A stretch of 64,000 bases of DNA from contig NZ_JABAIL010000001.1 in the NCBI RefSeq assembly GCF_012641475.1, forward strand, positions 62,001 to 126,000, given 5' to 3'. A program made the position numbers and the translations under genes. Position 1 is the stretch's first letter. Every line of letters begins with the position of its first letter. Source of the DNA: Flammeovirga agarivorans (lineage in GTDB: Bacteria > Bacteroidota > Bacteroidia > Cytophagales > Flammeovirgaceae). Below are positions 52,522 through 61,114 of this stretch, in pieces. The notes beneath the pieces are model-generated. The model made no database searches, was not told the DNA's origin, and saw only the letters and a list, made by a program, of their open reading frames with translations.

Positions 52522-52529
52522 TATCTTTG
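52522..52529 (+). promoter_or_regulatory. Putative -7 box in the infA-rpmJ gap
   Basis: TATCTTTG matches TAnnTTTG, but no TTG is found 17-23 bases upstream. A second match, TATTTTTG at 52597-52604, also lacks a -33 box. The 233-base gap 52507-52739 has no gene. Confidence 0.3.
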
Positions 52530-52739
52530 CGGGCCTGAGTTTGATCTTATTCAAATAGATTAACACGCAGTAACAAATAATCGGGAGAATTCCCTTTATT
52601 TTTGCCTACTATTAGATGAAGGTATGTTTAGTGCATGTGATGTATTCAATTATTTGGATAGACTGAGCATGGATAGGCGACTTTCGAGGTGCCTTGACAT
52701 TTAAATCAGGGAATTTACACGTTTAAAAAAATCGGAGCA

Positions 52740-52856
52740 ATGAAAGTCAAAGCTTCTATCAAAAAACGCAGTGCGGACGATAAGATCATCCGCCGCAAAG
52801 GCAAGTTGTACGTTATCAACAAGAAAAATCCAAGACATAAACAACGTCAAGGATAA
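52740..52856 (+). CDS. rpmJ: 50S ribosomal protein L36 (zinc-free form)
   Basis: This 38-residue gene encodes L36, starting [20 protein letters not shown] and ending with [11 protein letters not shown]. The usual four zinc ligands C11, C14, C27, H33 are reduced to the single His: the Cys positions are Ser, Asp and Asn. It is therefore the zinc-independent type. It sits in the usual place between infA and rpsM. The 5' gap of 233 bases is unusual for such a short gene. Confidence 0.94.
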   Translation: MKVKASIKKRSADDKIIRRKGKLYVINKKNPRHKQRQG

Positions 52857-52915
52857 TTCTTAGTACAAGGAGCAAGAATTAATTTAAGTTTTACAAAACC
52901 GTTCACAAGTAAAAC

Positions 52916-53284
52916 ATGGCACGTATTGCAGGTGTTGACATTCCAAACAACAAAAGAGGTGTTATTTCATTAACATACATCTTTGGTATCGGAAAAGCGT
53001 CAGCGGCGAATATCCTTGCTGAAGCTGGAGTAAGCGAGGATAAAAAAGTTCAAGATTGGACTGACGAAGAATCACAAAAGATTCGTGAGCTTATCACTGA
53101 AGGTCACAAAATCGAAGGTGAGTTGAAGTCTGAAATTCAATTAAACATCAAACGTTTGATGGATATTGGATGTTACAGAGGTCTTCGTCACAGAAGAGGT
53201 TTGCCAGTTCGTGGTCAACATACCAAGAACAACTCACGTACTCGTAAGGGTAAGCGTAAGACTGTTGCAAACAAGAAGAAATAA
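52916..53284 (+). CDS. rpsM: 30S ribosomal protein S13
   Basis: S13 is in the 30S head and contacts the 50S subunit and P-site tRNA. The 122-residue protein starts [19 protein letters not shown], has the helix-hairpin-helix [19 protein letters not shown] and ends with [21 protein letters not shown] (read in parts). It precedes rpsK by 35 bases. Length and start fit the family. Confidence 0.98.
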   Translation: MARIAGVDIPNNKRGVISLTYIFGIGKASAANILAEAGVSEDKKVQDWTDEESQKIRELITEGHKIEGELKSEIQLNIKRLMDIGCYRGLRHRRGLPVRGQHTKNNSRTRKGKRKTVANKKK

Positions 53285-53319
53285 TTTAGTTCATAGCGTT
53301 TAGCTGAACAAAAGAAATT

Positions 53320-53715
53320 ATGGCTCAAAGAAGAAAAAACGAAAAAACTAAGAAAAGAGTAGTTAATGTAACTCAGGAGGGAGAAGTTCACATCAGAGCA
53401 TCTTTTAACAACATTATCATCTCTTTCACCAACAAAGAAGGACAAGTAATTTCTTGGTCTTCAGCTGGTAAAATGGGCTTCAGAGGCTCAAAGAAAAACA
53501 CTCCTTACGCTGCGCAACAAGCGTCATCTGATGCTGCTAAAGTAGCATTTGACTTAGGTATGCGTAAAGCGGAGGTATTTGTAAAAGGTCCGGGTTCAGG
53601 TCGTGAAGCGGCTATCCGTACTGTACAAAATTCAGGTATCGAAGTAACTATCATCAAAGACGTTACTCCTCTACCACATAACGGTTGTCGTCCTCCAAAG
53701 AGAAGAAGAGTCTGA
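53320..53715 (+). CDS. rpsK: 30S ribosomal protein S11
   Basis: S11 forms part of the 30S platform near the mRNA exit. The 131-residue protein has [17 protein letters not shown]-type strands ([18 protein letters not shown] here), [19 protein letters not shown] and the end [19 protein letters not shown], all diagnostic. The start is clear. The gap of 141 bases to rpsD holds two hairpins. Confidence 0.98.
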   Translation: MAQRRKNEKTKKRVVNVTQEGEVHIRASFNNIIISFTNKEGQVISWSSAGKMGFRGSKKNTPYAAQQASSDAAKVAFDLGMRKAEVFVKGPGSGREAAIRTVQNSGIEVTIIKDVTPLPHNGCRPPKRRRV

Positions 53716-53721
53716 TACGAC

Positions 53722-53795
53722 TCTCTCTTGTTGAGAGAACCAATCGATATGAGTGTGTTATTTAGTTAGGGTCTGTCGTCTTAAGCCACGACAGA
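53722..53795 (+). promoter_or_regulatory. Two hairpins in the rpsK-rpsD intergenic region
   Basis: Hairpin 1 is TCTCTC / GAGAGA (53722-53727 and 53733-53738, loop of 5). Hairpin 2 is TCTGTCGT / ACGACAGA (53772-53779 and 53788-53795, loop of 8). Neither is followed by T-runs. In E. coli and B. subtilis S4 binds mRNA structures to repress its operon, so this could be an analogous leader; the structures themselves are not similar. Confidence 0.4.
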
Positions 53796-53856
53796 GATCA
53801 TTAACACCTCCTGAAAAAAATTAATTTTTAAAGACACTCCTAAAAATTCTAGAGAA

Positions 53857-54462
53857 ATGGCTAGATATACAGGGCCTACGTCGAAGATTGCTAGAAAGTT
53901 TAATGATCCAATCTTCGGGGCATGCAAGGAACTTAAGAAAAAGGCGTATCCTCCAGGACAGCATGGTAAAAACAGACGTCGTAAACAGTCTGAATATGCT
54001 ATCCAGCTTGCTGCTAAGCAGAAAGCGAAATACACTTATGGTGTATTAGAACGTCAGTTCCGTAATATTTTCGAAAAAGCTGCGAAAAAGTCAGGTATCA
54101 CAGGTACTAACTTATTACAGTACTTAGAAGCGAGACTTGACAACACAGTATATCGTTTAGGATTCGCTCCTACTCGTAGAGCTGCGAGACAATTAGTATC
54201 GCACAAACACATTACTGTGAACGGTAAAGTAGTGAACATTCCTTCTTACACTTTGAAAGCAGGTGATGTGATTGGTATTCGTGCTAAATCACAAACTAAC
54301 AAAGTGATTAAAGAGGCTACGACTGGTAAGCAACGTACTGCTTACTCTTGGTTACAATATAATGCTGAGAGCTTAACTGGTACTTTTGTTCAATCACCAG
54401 AGAGAGACGAGATCCCTGAAAATATTCAAGAGCAACTTATCGTCGAGTTGTACTCTAAGTAA
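53857..54462 (+). CDS. rpsD: 30S ribosomal protein S4
   Basis: S4 nucleates 30S assembly on 16S rRNA and in several bacteria represses its own transcript. The 201-residue protein has the S4 RNA-binding domain ([20 protein letters not shown], then [16 protein letters not shown]) and the N-terminal basic region with [19 protein letters not shown]. The start is clear. It is followed by a terminator-like hairpin before rpoA. Confidence 0.98.
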   Translation: MARYTGPTSKIARKFNDPIFGACKELKKKAYPPGQHGKNRRRKQSEYAIQLAAKQKAKYTYGVLERQFRNIFEKAAKKSGITGTNLLQYLEARLDNTVYRLGFAPTRRAARQLVSHKHITVNGKVVNIPSYTLKAGDVIGIRAKSQTNKVIKEATTGKQRTAYSWLQYNAESLTGTFVQSPERDEIPENIQEQLIVELYSK

Positions 54463-54481
54463 TATAGATCTTTGGAAAATG

Positions 54482-54519
54482 CTTCTAAGAATGTTATTTT
54501 AACATTCTTAGAAGTTTTT
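54482..54519 (+). terminator. Perfect terminator hairpin between rpsD and rpoA
   Basis: CTTCTAAGAATGTT / AACATTCTTAGAAG (54482-54495 and 54501-54514) is a perfect 14-bp stem with a 5-base loop, followed by TTTTT. It lies 20 bases after the rpsD stop and 41 bases before the rpoA ATG. It could end the ribosomal transcript or lower rpoA expression. Confidence 0.85.
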
Positions 54520-54559
54520 CGTATGATCTTATTAATCTTTTTAAAACCGCAACCATTAT

Positions 54560-55555
54560 ATGTCCATTCTTGCTTTCCAAAAACCCGATAAAGTGGCGAT
54601 CGAAAAGGCTGATGATTTTAAAGGTCTTTTTGAGTTTAAACCATTAGAAAAAGGGTACGGTGTAACAATAGGTAACGCACTCAGACGTATTTTACTTTCG
54701 TCGCTTGAAGGATATGCTATCGTGGGGATCAAATTCCCAAATGTACTCCACGAATATTCTGCTATAGATGGCGTTGTAGAAGATGTTACTGAAATCATTC
54801 TGAACTTGAAACAAGTACGTTTTAAGGCAGAGGTGGAGAGCCCATCGCAAAAAATCAGTATCAACATCAGTGGTAAAAGCGAATTCAAAGCAGGCGATAT
54901 TGCTCAGTTTACTGAAGAATATAAGGTCTTAAACCCTGATTTCGTAATCTGTAACTTGGATGAGAGTGTGAATCTACAGGTTGAGTTCACAATGATGAAC
55001 GGCCGTGGATACTTATCTGCTGATGACCAAACAGAGAGCGAAGCTGACGATGTTGTAGGTTTTATTCCAATTGACGCGATCTTTACACCAGTAAAAAATG
55101 TTAGATACCATGTTGAAGACCTTCGTGTTGACGACCGTACTGACTTTGAAAAATTGGTGATTGAAGTTGCAACTGATGGGTCTATCCATCCTGAGGAAGC
55201 GTTAAAAGGAGCTGCCAACATCCTTATTCAACACTTCATGCTATTCTCTGATAAGAATATGATCATTGATGAGTTTGAAGATACGAATGCTGTAGAAATT
55301 GATGATGAGTATTTAAGAATGCGTAAGCTACTTAAAACTTCATTATCTGATCTTGAGTTGTCAGTTCGTGCGTACAATTGTTTGAAGGCTGCTGATGTGA
55401 AAACATTGGGTGATTTAGCCTCATTAGAAATTTCTGACATGATGAAATTCAGAAACTTCGGTAAGAAATCTCTTACTGAACTTGAACTTCTTATGACAGA
55501 GAAAAATTTATCTTTCGGTATGGACGTGACTAAGTATCGTTTAGACGAAGACTAG
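54560..55555 (+). CDS. rpoA: DNA-directed RNA polymerase subunit alpha
   Basis: Alpha is the dimer that scaffolds RNA polymerase. The 331-residue protein has the N-terminal domain (about 20-230: FKPLEKGYGVTIGNALRRILLSSLEGYAI in parts) and, after a linker, the C-terminal domain (about 255-325: LSDLELSVRAYNCLKAADVK, TLGDLASLEISDMMKFRNFGKKSLTEL in parts) that contacts DNA and activators. Length is normal. Its expression must pass a terminator hairpin (54482) or use a separate promoter. Confidence 0.98.
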   Translation: MSILAFQKPDKVAIEKADDFKGLFEFKPLEKGYGVTIGNALRRILLSSLEGYAIVGIKFPNVLHEYSAIDGVVEDVTEIILNLKQVRFKAEVESPSQKISINISGKSEFKAGDIAQFTEEYKVLNPDFVICNLDESVNLQVEFTMMNGRGYLSADDQTESEADDVVGFIPIDAIFTPVKNVRYHVEDLRVDDRTDFEKLVIEVATDGSIHPEEALKGAANILIQHFMLFSDKNMIIDEFEDTNAVEIDDEYLRMRKLLKTSLSDLELSVRAYNCLKAADVKTLGDLASLEISDMMKFRNFGKKSLTELELLMTEKNLSFGMDVTKYRLDED

Positions 55556-55572
55556 GTCATTTTTACATAAAG

Positions 55573-55700
55573 AATAGATAGCGGTTGTTCCTTGGACACG
55601 GCAACTGCTTTACTTACCGGCTAAAAATAAGCTACGGCTTATTGGAAGTTATTCGTCCGATTTAATATTTATTAATTGTAGCAGTTCCTAATACGGCTGT
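55573..55700 (+). promoter_or_regulatory. Structured leader between rpoA and rplQ
   Basis: The 166-base gap holds several stems: AGCGGTTG / CAACTGCT (about 55584-55613, one G-U pair), and AATAAGC-TACG-GCTTATT (55626-55643), a perfect 7-bp stem closed by a C(UACG)G tetraloop. No gene or T-run is present. The second stem is of the stable UNCG loop class and is probably a folded RNA element. Confidence 0.5.
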
Positions 55701-55721
55701 TGCTTAATCATTTTCTTAGAA

Positions 55722-56201
55722 ATGAGACACGGTAAAAAATTCAACCACTTAGGTAGACAAAAGAAGCACAGAGAGTTGATGCTTGCTAACATGGCTTGTT
55801 CATTAATCGAGCATAAGCGTATCTTCACTACTGTAGCTAAAGCTAAAGCTTTACGTAAATATGTAGAGCCATTAGTAACTAAAGCGAAAAACGATACAAT
55901 GCACTCTCGTCGTGTAGTATTCTCTTACCTTCGCGATAAAGAAGGTACTTCAGAGTTATTCACTACAATTCGTGATGCTGTTATCAATCGTCCAGGTGGT
56001 TACACTCGTATCATCAAAACTGGTCGTCGTTTAGGTGACGGTGCTGAGATGGCGATGGTAGAATTTGTTGATTTCAACGATATCTACAACGTAAAAGAAA
56101 CTAAGACGAAAACTCGTCGTAGAAAGAAAAAAGCTTCAGCTCCAGCTGCTCCAGAAGCACCGGCAACTGAAGAAAATAATAATGAAGAATCAGCTGAATA
56201 A
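55722..56201 (+). CDS. rplQ: 50S ribosomal protein L17 with acidic C-terminal tail
   Basis: L17 is a large-subunit protein near the exit tunnel. The core (1-125) has [50 protein letters not shown] in parts, and [28 protein letters not shown]. The 159-residue length comes from an added tail ([17 protein letters not shown]..., acidic and Ala/Pro rich), which is common in Bacteroidetes. It ends the ribosomal block; a terminator follows at 56230. Confidence 0.97.
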   Translation: MRHGKKFNHLGRQKKHRELMLANMACSLIEHKRIFTTVAKAKALRKYVEPLVTKAKNDTMHSRRVVFSYLRDKEGTSELFTTIRDAVINRPGGYTRIIKTGRRLGDGAEMAMVEFVDFNDIYNVKETKTKTRRRKKKASAPAAPEAPATEENNNEESAE

Positions 56202-56229
56202 TTCAGATGATGATCCATTAATTTATACA

Positions 56230-56266
56230 AAGGGAAATGATTTTATTAATCATTTCCCTTTTTTTT
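56230..56266 (+). terminator. Terminator of the ribosomal block after rplQ
   Basis: AAGGGAAATGA / TCATTTCCCTT (56230-56240 and 56250-56260), a perfect 11-bp stem followed by six T's. Confidence 0.92.
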
Positions 56267-56299
56267 GAGCTGTAATTAACATGGTTACAGAGTTTTTAA

Positions 56300-56307
56300 T
56301 ATTTTTG
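56300..56307 (+). promoter_or_regulatory. Putative -7 box for carA
   Basis: TATTTTTG matches TAnnTTTG and lies 33 bases before the carA ATG. No TTG is in place 17-23 bases upstream. Confidence 0.4.
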
Positions 56308-56339
56308 TGCAATCTAAGTTCAAACATACTGTAATATCA

Positions 56340-57437
56340 ATGGAGAAGAAGACGGCCATTTTAATGCTTCAAGACGGAACTACTTACAAAGGAACGGCTA
56401 TCGGAGCGGTTGGTACCACAACTGGTGAAATTTGTTTCAACACAAGTATGACAGGTTATCAAGAGATCTATACAGATCCGTCATACTACGGACAAATTAT
56501 CGTAAATACTGTATCTCATATCGGTAACTATGGTACAGTACACAACGAAAACGAATCAAAAAAGCCTCAAATCAATGGTCTTGTTGTAAAAAACTTTTCT
56601 AGCGTATTCTCAAGAAGTACAGCAGAAGTCTCATTACAAGATTACCTTGAACAAGCTAACTTAGTAGGTATTGCAGATATCGATACTCGAGAACTTGTTA
56701 GGCATATTCGTCAAAAAGGTGCAATGAATGCTATTATTACATCAGAAACTGATGACCTTGACGAAATCAAAAAACTCTTAAAGGCTACTCCAAACATGGA
56801 AGGATTAGAATTATCTTCTGTTGTTTGTACTAAAGAACCTTATTTTGTAGGTGATCCTCATGCTTCTGTAAAAGTAGCAGTTTTAGACCTAGGTGTAAAA
56901 AAATCAATCCTTGAGAACTTTACATCAAGAGGTATGCTTTGTAAAGTATTCCCTTCGGATACTACTTTTGAGCAAATGAAACAGTGGAAACCTGACGGAT
57001 ACTTCTTATCTAATGGCCCTGGTGATCCAGCTGTAATGGATTACGCTGTAGAAACTGCTAAGCAAATCTTAGAAGCAAATAAACCATTATTTGGTATTTG
57101 TTTAGGGCATCAAATTATTTCAAGAGCTGTAGGTCTTGAAACTTATAAGATGCACAACGGTCATAGAGGAGCAAATCATCCAGTGAAAAACTTGGTTTCA
57201 GGTAGATCTGAGATTACTTCACAAAACCACGGTTTTGCTGTAAGTATGGAAAGTATTGAAGGGAATGATTCTATTGAGTTAACACACATCAACCTTAATG
57301 ATGACACTGTAGAAGGTATCAGAGTTAAGGATAAGAATGCGTTCTCGGTACAATATCACCCTGAGGCATCTCCAGGACCAAATGATTCGAGATATCTATT
57401 TACCCGCTTCTTAGAATTAATTCAAGAAAACAGCTAA
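56340..57437 (+). CDS. carA: Carbamoyl-phosphate synthase small subunit
   Basis: CarA is the glutamine amidotransferase subunit that supplies ammonia for carbamoyl phosphate (arginine and pyrimidine synthesis). From ATG 56340 it has 365 residues. The N-terminal domain starts KKTAILMLQDGTTYKGTA and the class I amidotransferase domain has the nucleophile Cys254 in LFGICLGHQIISRA and the His/Glu pair in QYHPEASPGP. The upstream ATG at 56307 would add 11 residues with no similarity and overlap the -7 box. carB is not adjacent; the next gene is porU. Confidence 0.96.
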   Translation: MEKKTAILMLQDGTTYKGTAIGAVGTTTGEICFNTSMTGYQEIYTDPSYYGQIIVNTVSHIGNYGTVHNENESKKPQINGLVVKNFSSVFSRSTAEVSLQDYLEQANLVGIADIDTRELVRHIRQKGAMNAIITSETDDLDEIKKLLKATPNMEGLELSSVVCTKEPYFVGDPHASVKVAVLDLGVKKSILENFTSRGMLCKVFPSDTTFEQMKQWKPDGYFLSNGPGDPAVMDYAVETAKQILEANKPLFGICLGHQIISRAVGLETYKMHNGHRGANHPVKNLVSGRSEITSQNHGFAVSMESIEGNDSIELTHINLNDDTVEGIRVKDKNAFSVQYHPEASPGPNDSRYLFTRFLELIQENS

Positions 57438-57461
57438 TTGTTGTTATCTTAAAAAAAATAC

Positions 57462-57498
57462 AAGCATAGTTTATTTTTATAGACTATGCTTTTTTTTT
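57462..57498 (+). terminator. Terminator after carA
   Basis: AAGCATAGT / ACTATGCTT (57462-57470 and 57483-57491), 9 pairs, followed by eight T's in all. Confidence 0.88.
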
Positions 57499-57568
57499 GT
57501 TTTAAAGAGTCTTCAGTATGTTTTTTGTATCTTGTGTAATTAATAAACAAATCACAGGGAATTTTTTG

Positions 57569-60500
57569 ATGACTTACTTTAAGTTCAATATATATTATCT
57601 GATTCATCTAGTATTCTTTTTTACAATAAGTAGTACATGCTTTGGTCAAGGTCCTTTATCAAGTGGTAAAGTATATAAGATTAAGGTAGATAAAAGTGGT
57701 GTTTATAAATTAGATGCTACTGTTTTTAATGAATTAGGAATTGACTACACTACTATTAACCCACAAAATATTTCTGTTTTTGGTTTTGGTTATGGTATGA
57801 TGCCACAACCTAATGCTATAGATAGACCATCTACATTATTAGAGACCCCTATTCAGTTTGTCGGTCAAAACAGTTCATCATTTTCTGAAAATGATTATTT
57901 CTTATTTTATGCAGATGGTCCTGATAAAGTAATATTTGATCAGGAGAATGAGTTTGTGGATTATGAGTTAAACTTATATGATACCGATAACTATTACTTT
58001 ATAAAAGTAGGTAGTGAGCTTGGAGCAAGAATTAACATTGAAGATGCATCGGTATCTAATCCATCAAATTTTTCTAAGCTCATAGAAGTAGTGCATCACG
58101 AGGAGGAATTAGTAAAAGGATTAAGTGAACCTTCGGGAAGGTTTTGGTTTGGAGAAAGTTTTATTTCCACAACAGATAGAACTATAGAAGTACCTATTTT
58201 ATCTTCTACTAGTTCTACAAAACTAAAATTGAAGCCAGGTGTAATGGCTAAATCAAGAGCTGAAAGTACATTTAGTTTTACTATTTCTGGTTCACAGAGA
58301 GGAGAGGTCAATGTTCCTGCAGCTCCTGATTTTAACTCTTATCGTTATGGTAATCAAGGACACATGGTTAATACTATGTTTGATCAGTTTACTGTAAGTT
58401 CTTTAGGTGCTGCGATTAATGTGGATATAAGCTATAGTAAACCTATCTCAGATTCCGAAGGTTACCTAGATTATCTAACTTTTAATGTTGAAAGAGCATT
58501 ACAGAAAACTTCAGGAGGTATTGTATTACATGGGTTTTTAGGTAGTACTGAAGATGGTGCATCAATAGAAAACCCTAATAATTTATCAGTATGGAATATA
58601 TCTCATACTGATCAAATCAAAGAACTTACTACGACTTCAGGTAGGGTTTACCTTCCTACAGATGAGGATAACTTTTCTGTAATCGCTTTTGATAAAAATG
58701 ATGTATTACTTCCAATAGCAGAAGGAGAAATAAGTAATCAAGATTTGAGAAATTTAAATACCCCTCATCTAATTATTATCACAGCACCTCAATATTTATC
58801 AGAATCTCAAAAATTTGCAGATCATAGAAAATCACACTCTAATATTGATGTTACAGTTGTAACGATAGATGAAGTATACAATGAGTTTTCTTCCGGTAGG
58901 CAAGATGTAACAGCTATAAGAGATTTTGCAAGACATTTATATTTATCAAACCCTGAAAAATTGAAGTATTTATTACTAATAGGACAGGGGTCGTACGATT
59001 ATAAAGACATCAAAACAGAAGGAGGAAGTCAAGTAGCTATTTATGAGTCTAGAGATGTTTTGATGAGAACAAGAACTTTTTCGTCAGATGATTATTTTGG
59101 TTTTTTTGATGAAGATGAAGGTTTTTGGGGTGAAAATATAGATGGTCAGGTAGATAATGATGATTTGGAAATTGGTATTGGTCGTTTGCCTGTAAAAAAT
59201 AGCGAACATGCTGAAACCATGATTAATAAAATTATTTATTATGATACAGCTACTCAGAATTTAAATCAATGGAAAAAGTCTGTTTTATTTGTCGCTGATG
59301 ATGGAGATAATAATACTCACCAACGAGATGCAAATGATCTAGCAGTTTATGTAGAAGAGAATAACCCTGATTTTAATTCAGAACGACTATATATTGATAA
59401 CCAACCCAAAGAAACATCGCCGACGGGTGCAGTTTCACCAGAAACTAATGAATTGTTAGTGGATTGGATTGAAAATAAGGAAGTTCTTATTGTGAATTAT
59501 AGTGGTCATGGTTCCGTTTCTAAATGGGCAGATGAGGATATCTTTAATATTCCAACAATTGCAGATCTATCTAATAATGCTGTATTACCATTATTTTTCA
59601 CAGCAACCTGTGAATTTGGACGTTATGATAACCCAGCTATAACCTCTGGAGCGGAGCGATTAGTATTCCTTGAAAATGCTGGAGCTATTGCCATGATGAC
59701 AACAACACGACCGGTGTACGCATCTAGTAATTTTAAAATCAATAAAGCTTTCTATGAAAATGTTTTCCAGAAAGAATCAGATGGAACTTTTCAATCTTTA
59801 GGAGAAGTATTTAGGTTAACAAAGAATCAAAGTTTATCAGGGGTAAACAATAGAAATTTTGCCTTATTAGGAGATCCTTCTTTAGAGCTATCCTTACCTT
59901 CAAGAGAAGTTTCAATTACGTCTTTAAACGGAGAGTCATTAACAGGCGAAGATACTATCAGCGCTTTGGACAGAGTTTCAATAAGTGGGGAGGTAACTTT
60001 AAATGGACAGAAAGACGAAAGCTTTAAGGGTGAGGTTTATCTAACGATGTATGAAAAACCAGTAACTAGCTCAACAAGAGGAAATGATGGTGAAGAAACA
60101 GTATTTCAATACCAAGAAAGAAAATTCCAATTGTATAGAGGTGTGACAAATATTGAAAATGGAACTTTTAATACAAATTTTGTAGTTCCTAAAGACATAA
60201 GATATTCATTTGGCAACGCTAAATTTAGTTTTTATGCTATCAATGATGAAACTAATGATGCACTCGGAAGTAATGTAGATATTATTTTAGGAGGGACTTC
60301 TAAAGATCCTGTGATTGATGATACTCCTCCAAGCATACAATTAATGATGAACGGAGTAGAGAATACTACAAATGTCTATCCCGATTGCTTTGTTCAAGGT
60401 TTATTAAATGATGAGTCTGGAATAAATCTTTCTGGTCTTGGTGTAGGACATGATTTGTTGTTACAATTGGATGGAGGCGATACTTCTTGGGTAGTCAATG

Positions 60501-60964
60501 ATTATGTTCAACCGTTAAATGATGGAAATAATACATATTCTTTCGTGTTCCCGCTAAATGATTTGGAAGTAGGAGAGCACACTTTGACTTTAGAAGCTTG
60601 GGATGTTCTTAATAATAGAAGTGAAGCAACGATTACTTTTTATGTTTCACCTGTTGAAGCAATAGAAGTGGAATCATTTATTGCTTATCCTAATCCTGTT
60701 TATGATGATTTTACATTATCATTTATGCATAATATTGAAGGTCAAAACATCAATGTCATCACAAATATTATTGATATGACAGGAAAAGTCGTTATAAGTT
60801 CAGAGAATGAGTTTGAAAGTGTGGATAATTCAATACAATTGTATTATAATGGATTAAAATCACAATATGGGTTGTATCCTGGGGTTTATGTAGTTCAATC
60901 GATCATAAATTGTAAAGATTTGAACCTAAATACAGTAAAGACGACAAGAATAATATTAAATTAA
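57569..60964 (+). CDS. porU: Type IX secretion system C-terminal signal peptidase PorU
   Basis: PorU is the surface sortase-like protease that removes the C-terminal sorting domain of T9SS cargo. From ATG 57569 the protein has 1131 residues and a signal peptide (MTYFKFNIYYLIHLVFFFTI...CFGQ). The C25 gingipain-type catalytic residues are His647 (NYSGHGSVSKW) and Cys681 (FTATCEFGRYDNP). A C-terminal sorting-like region (YPNPVYDDFTLSF ... LYPGVYVVQS) is retained, as in PorU from other species. The in-frame start at 57518 is less likely. porV follows in the same direction after 150 bases. Confidence 0.94.
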   Translation: MTYFKFNIYYLIHLVFFFTISSTCFGQGPLSSGKVYKIKVDKSGVYKLDATVFNELGIDYTTINPQNISVFGFGYGMMPQPNAIDRPSTLLETPIQFVGQNSSSFSENDYFLFYADGPDKVIFDQENEFVDYELNLYDTDNYYFIKVGSELGARINIEDASVSNPSNFSKLIEVVHHEEELVKGLSEPSGRFWFGESFISTTDRTIEVPILSSTSSTKLKLKPGVMAKSRAESTFSFTISGSQRGEVNVPAAPDFNSYRYGNQGHMVNTMFDQFTVSSLGAAINVDISYSKPISDSEGYLDYLTFNVERALQKTSGGIVLHGFLGSTEDGASIENPNNLSVWNISHTDQIKELTTTSGRVYLPTDEDNFSVIAFDKNDVLLPIAEGEISNQDLRNLNTPHLIIITAPQYLSESQKFADHRKSHSNIDVTVVTIDEVYNEFSSGRQDVTAIRDFARHLYLSNPEKLKYLLLIGQGSYDYKDIKTEGGSQVAIYESRDVLMRTRTFSSDDYFGFFDEDEGFWGENIDGQVDNDDLEIGIGRLPVKNSEHAETMINKIIYYDTATQNLNQWKKSVLFVADDGDNNTHQRDANDLAVYVEENNPDFNSERLYIDNQPKETSPTGAVSPETNELLVDWIENKEVLIVNYSGHGSVSKWADEDIFNIPTIADLSNNAVLPLFFTATCEFGRYDNPAITSGAERLVFLENAGAIAMMTTTRPVYASSNFKINKAFYENVFQKESDGTFQSLGEVFRLTKNQSLSGVNNRNFALLGDPSLELSLPSREVSITSLNGESLTGEDTISALDRVSISGEVTLNGQKDESFKGEVYLTMYEKPVTSSTRGNDGEETVFQYQERKFQLYRGVTNIENGTFNTNFVVPKDIRYSFGNAKFSFYAINDETNDALGSNVDIILGGTSKDPVIDDTPPSIQLMMNGVENTTNVYPDCFVQGLLNDESGINLSGLGVGHDLLLQLDGGDTSWVVNDYVQPLNDGNNTYSFVFPLNDLEVGEHTLTLEAWDVLNNRSEATITFYVSPVEAIEVESFIAYPNPVYDDFTLSFMHNIEGQNINVITNIIDMTGKVVISSENEFESVDNSIQLYYNGLKSQYGLYPGVYVVQSIINCKDLNLNTVKTTRIILN

Positions 60965-61114
60965 AATTAAATCTATCAGAAATTTACGATTAGATTAATT
61001 ATCTTTAAATGAAAGTAAAATCTACGCCTATAAAGTAACTATACTCAACTGTTATAATACTGCTCTATAATGAGCTACATTTTTTTAGACTTTAATAAGT
61101 TTCAACATATAGTT

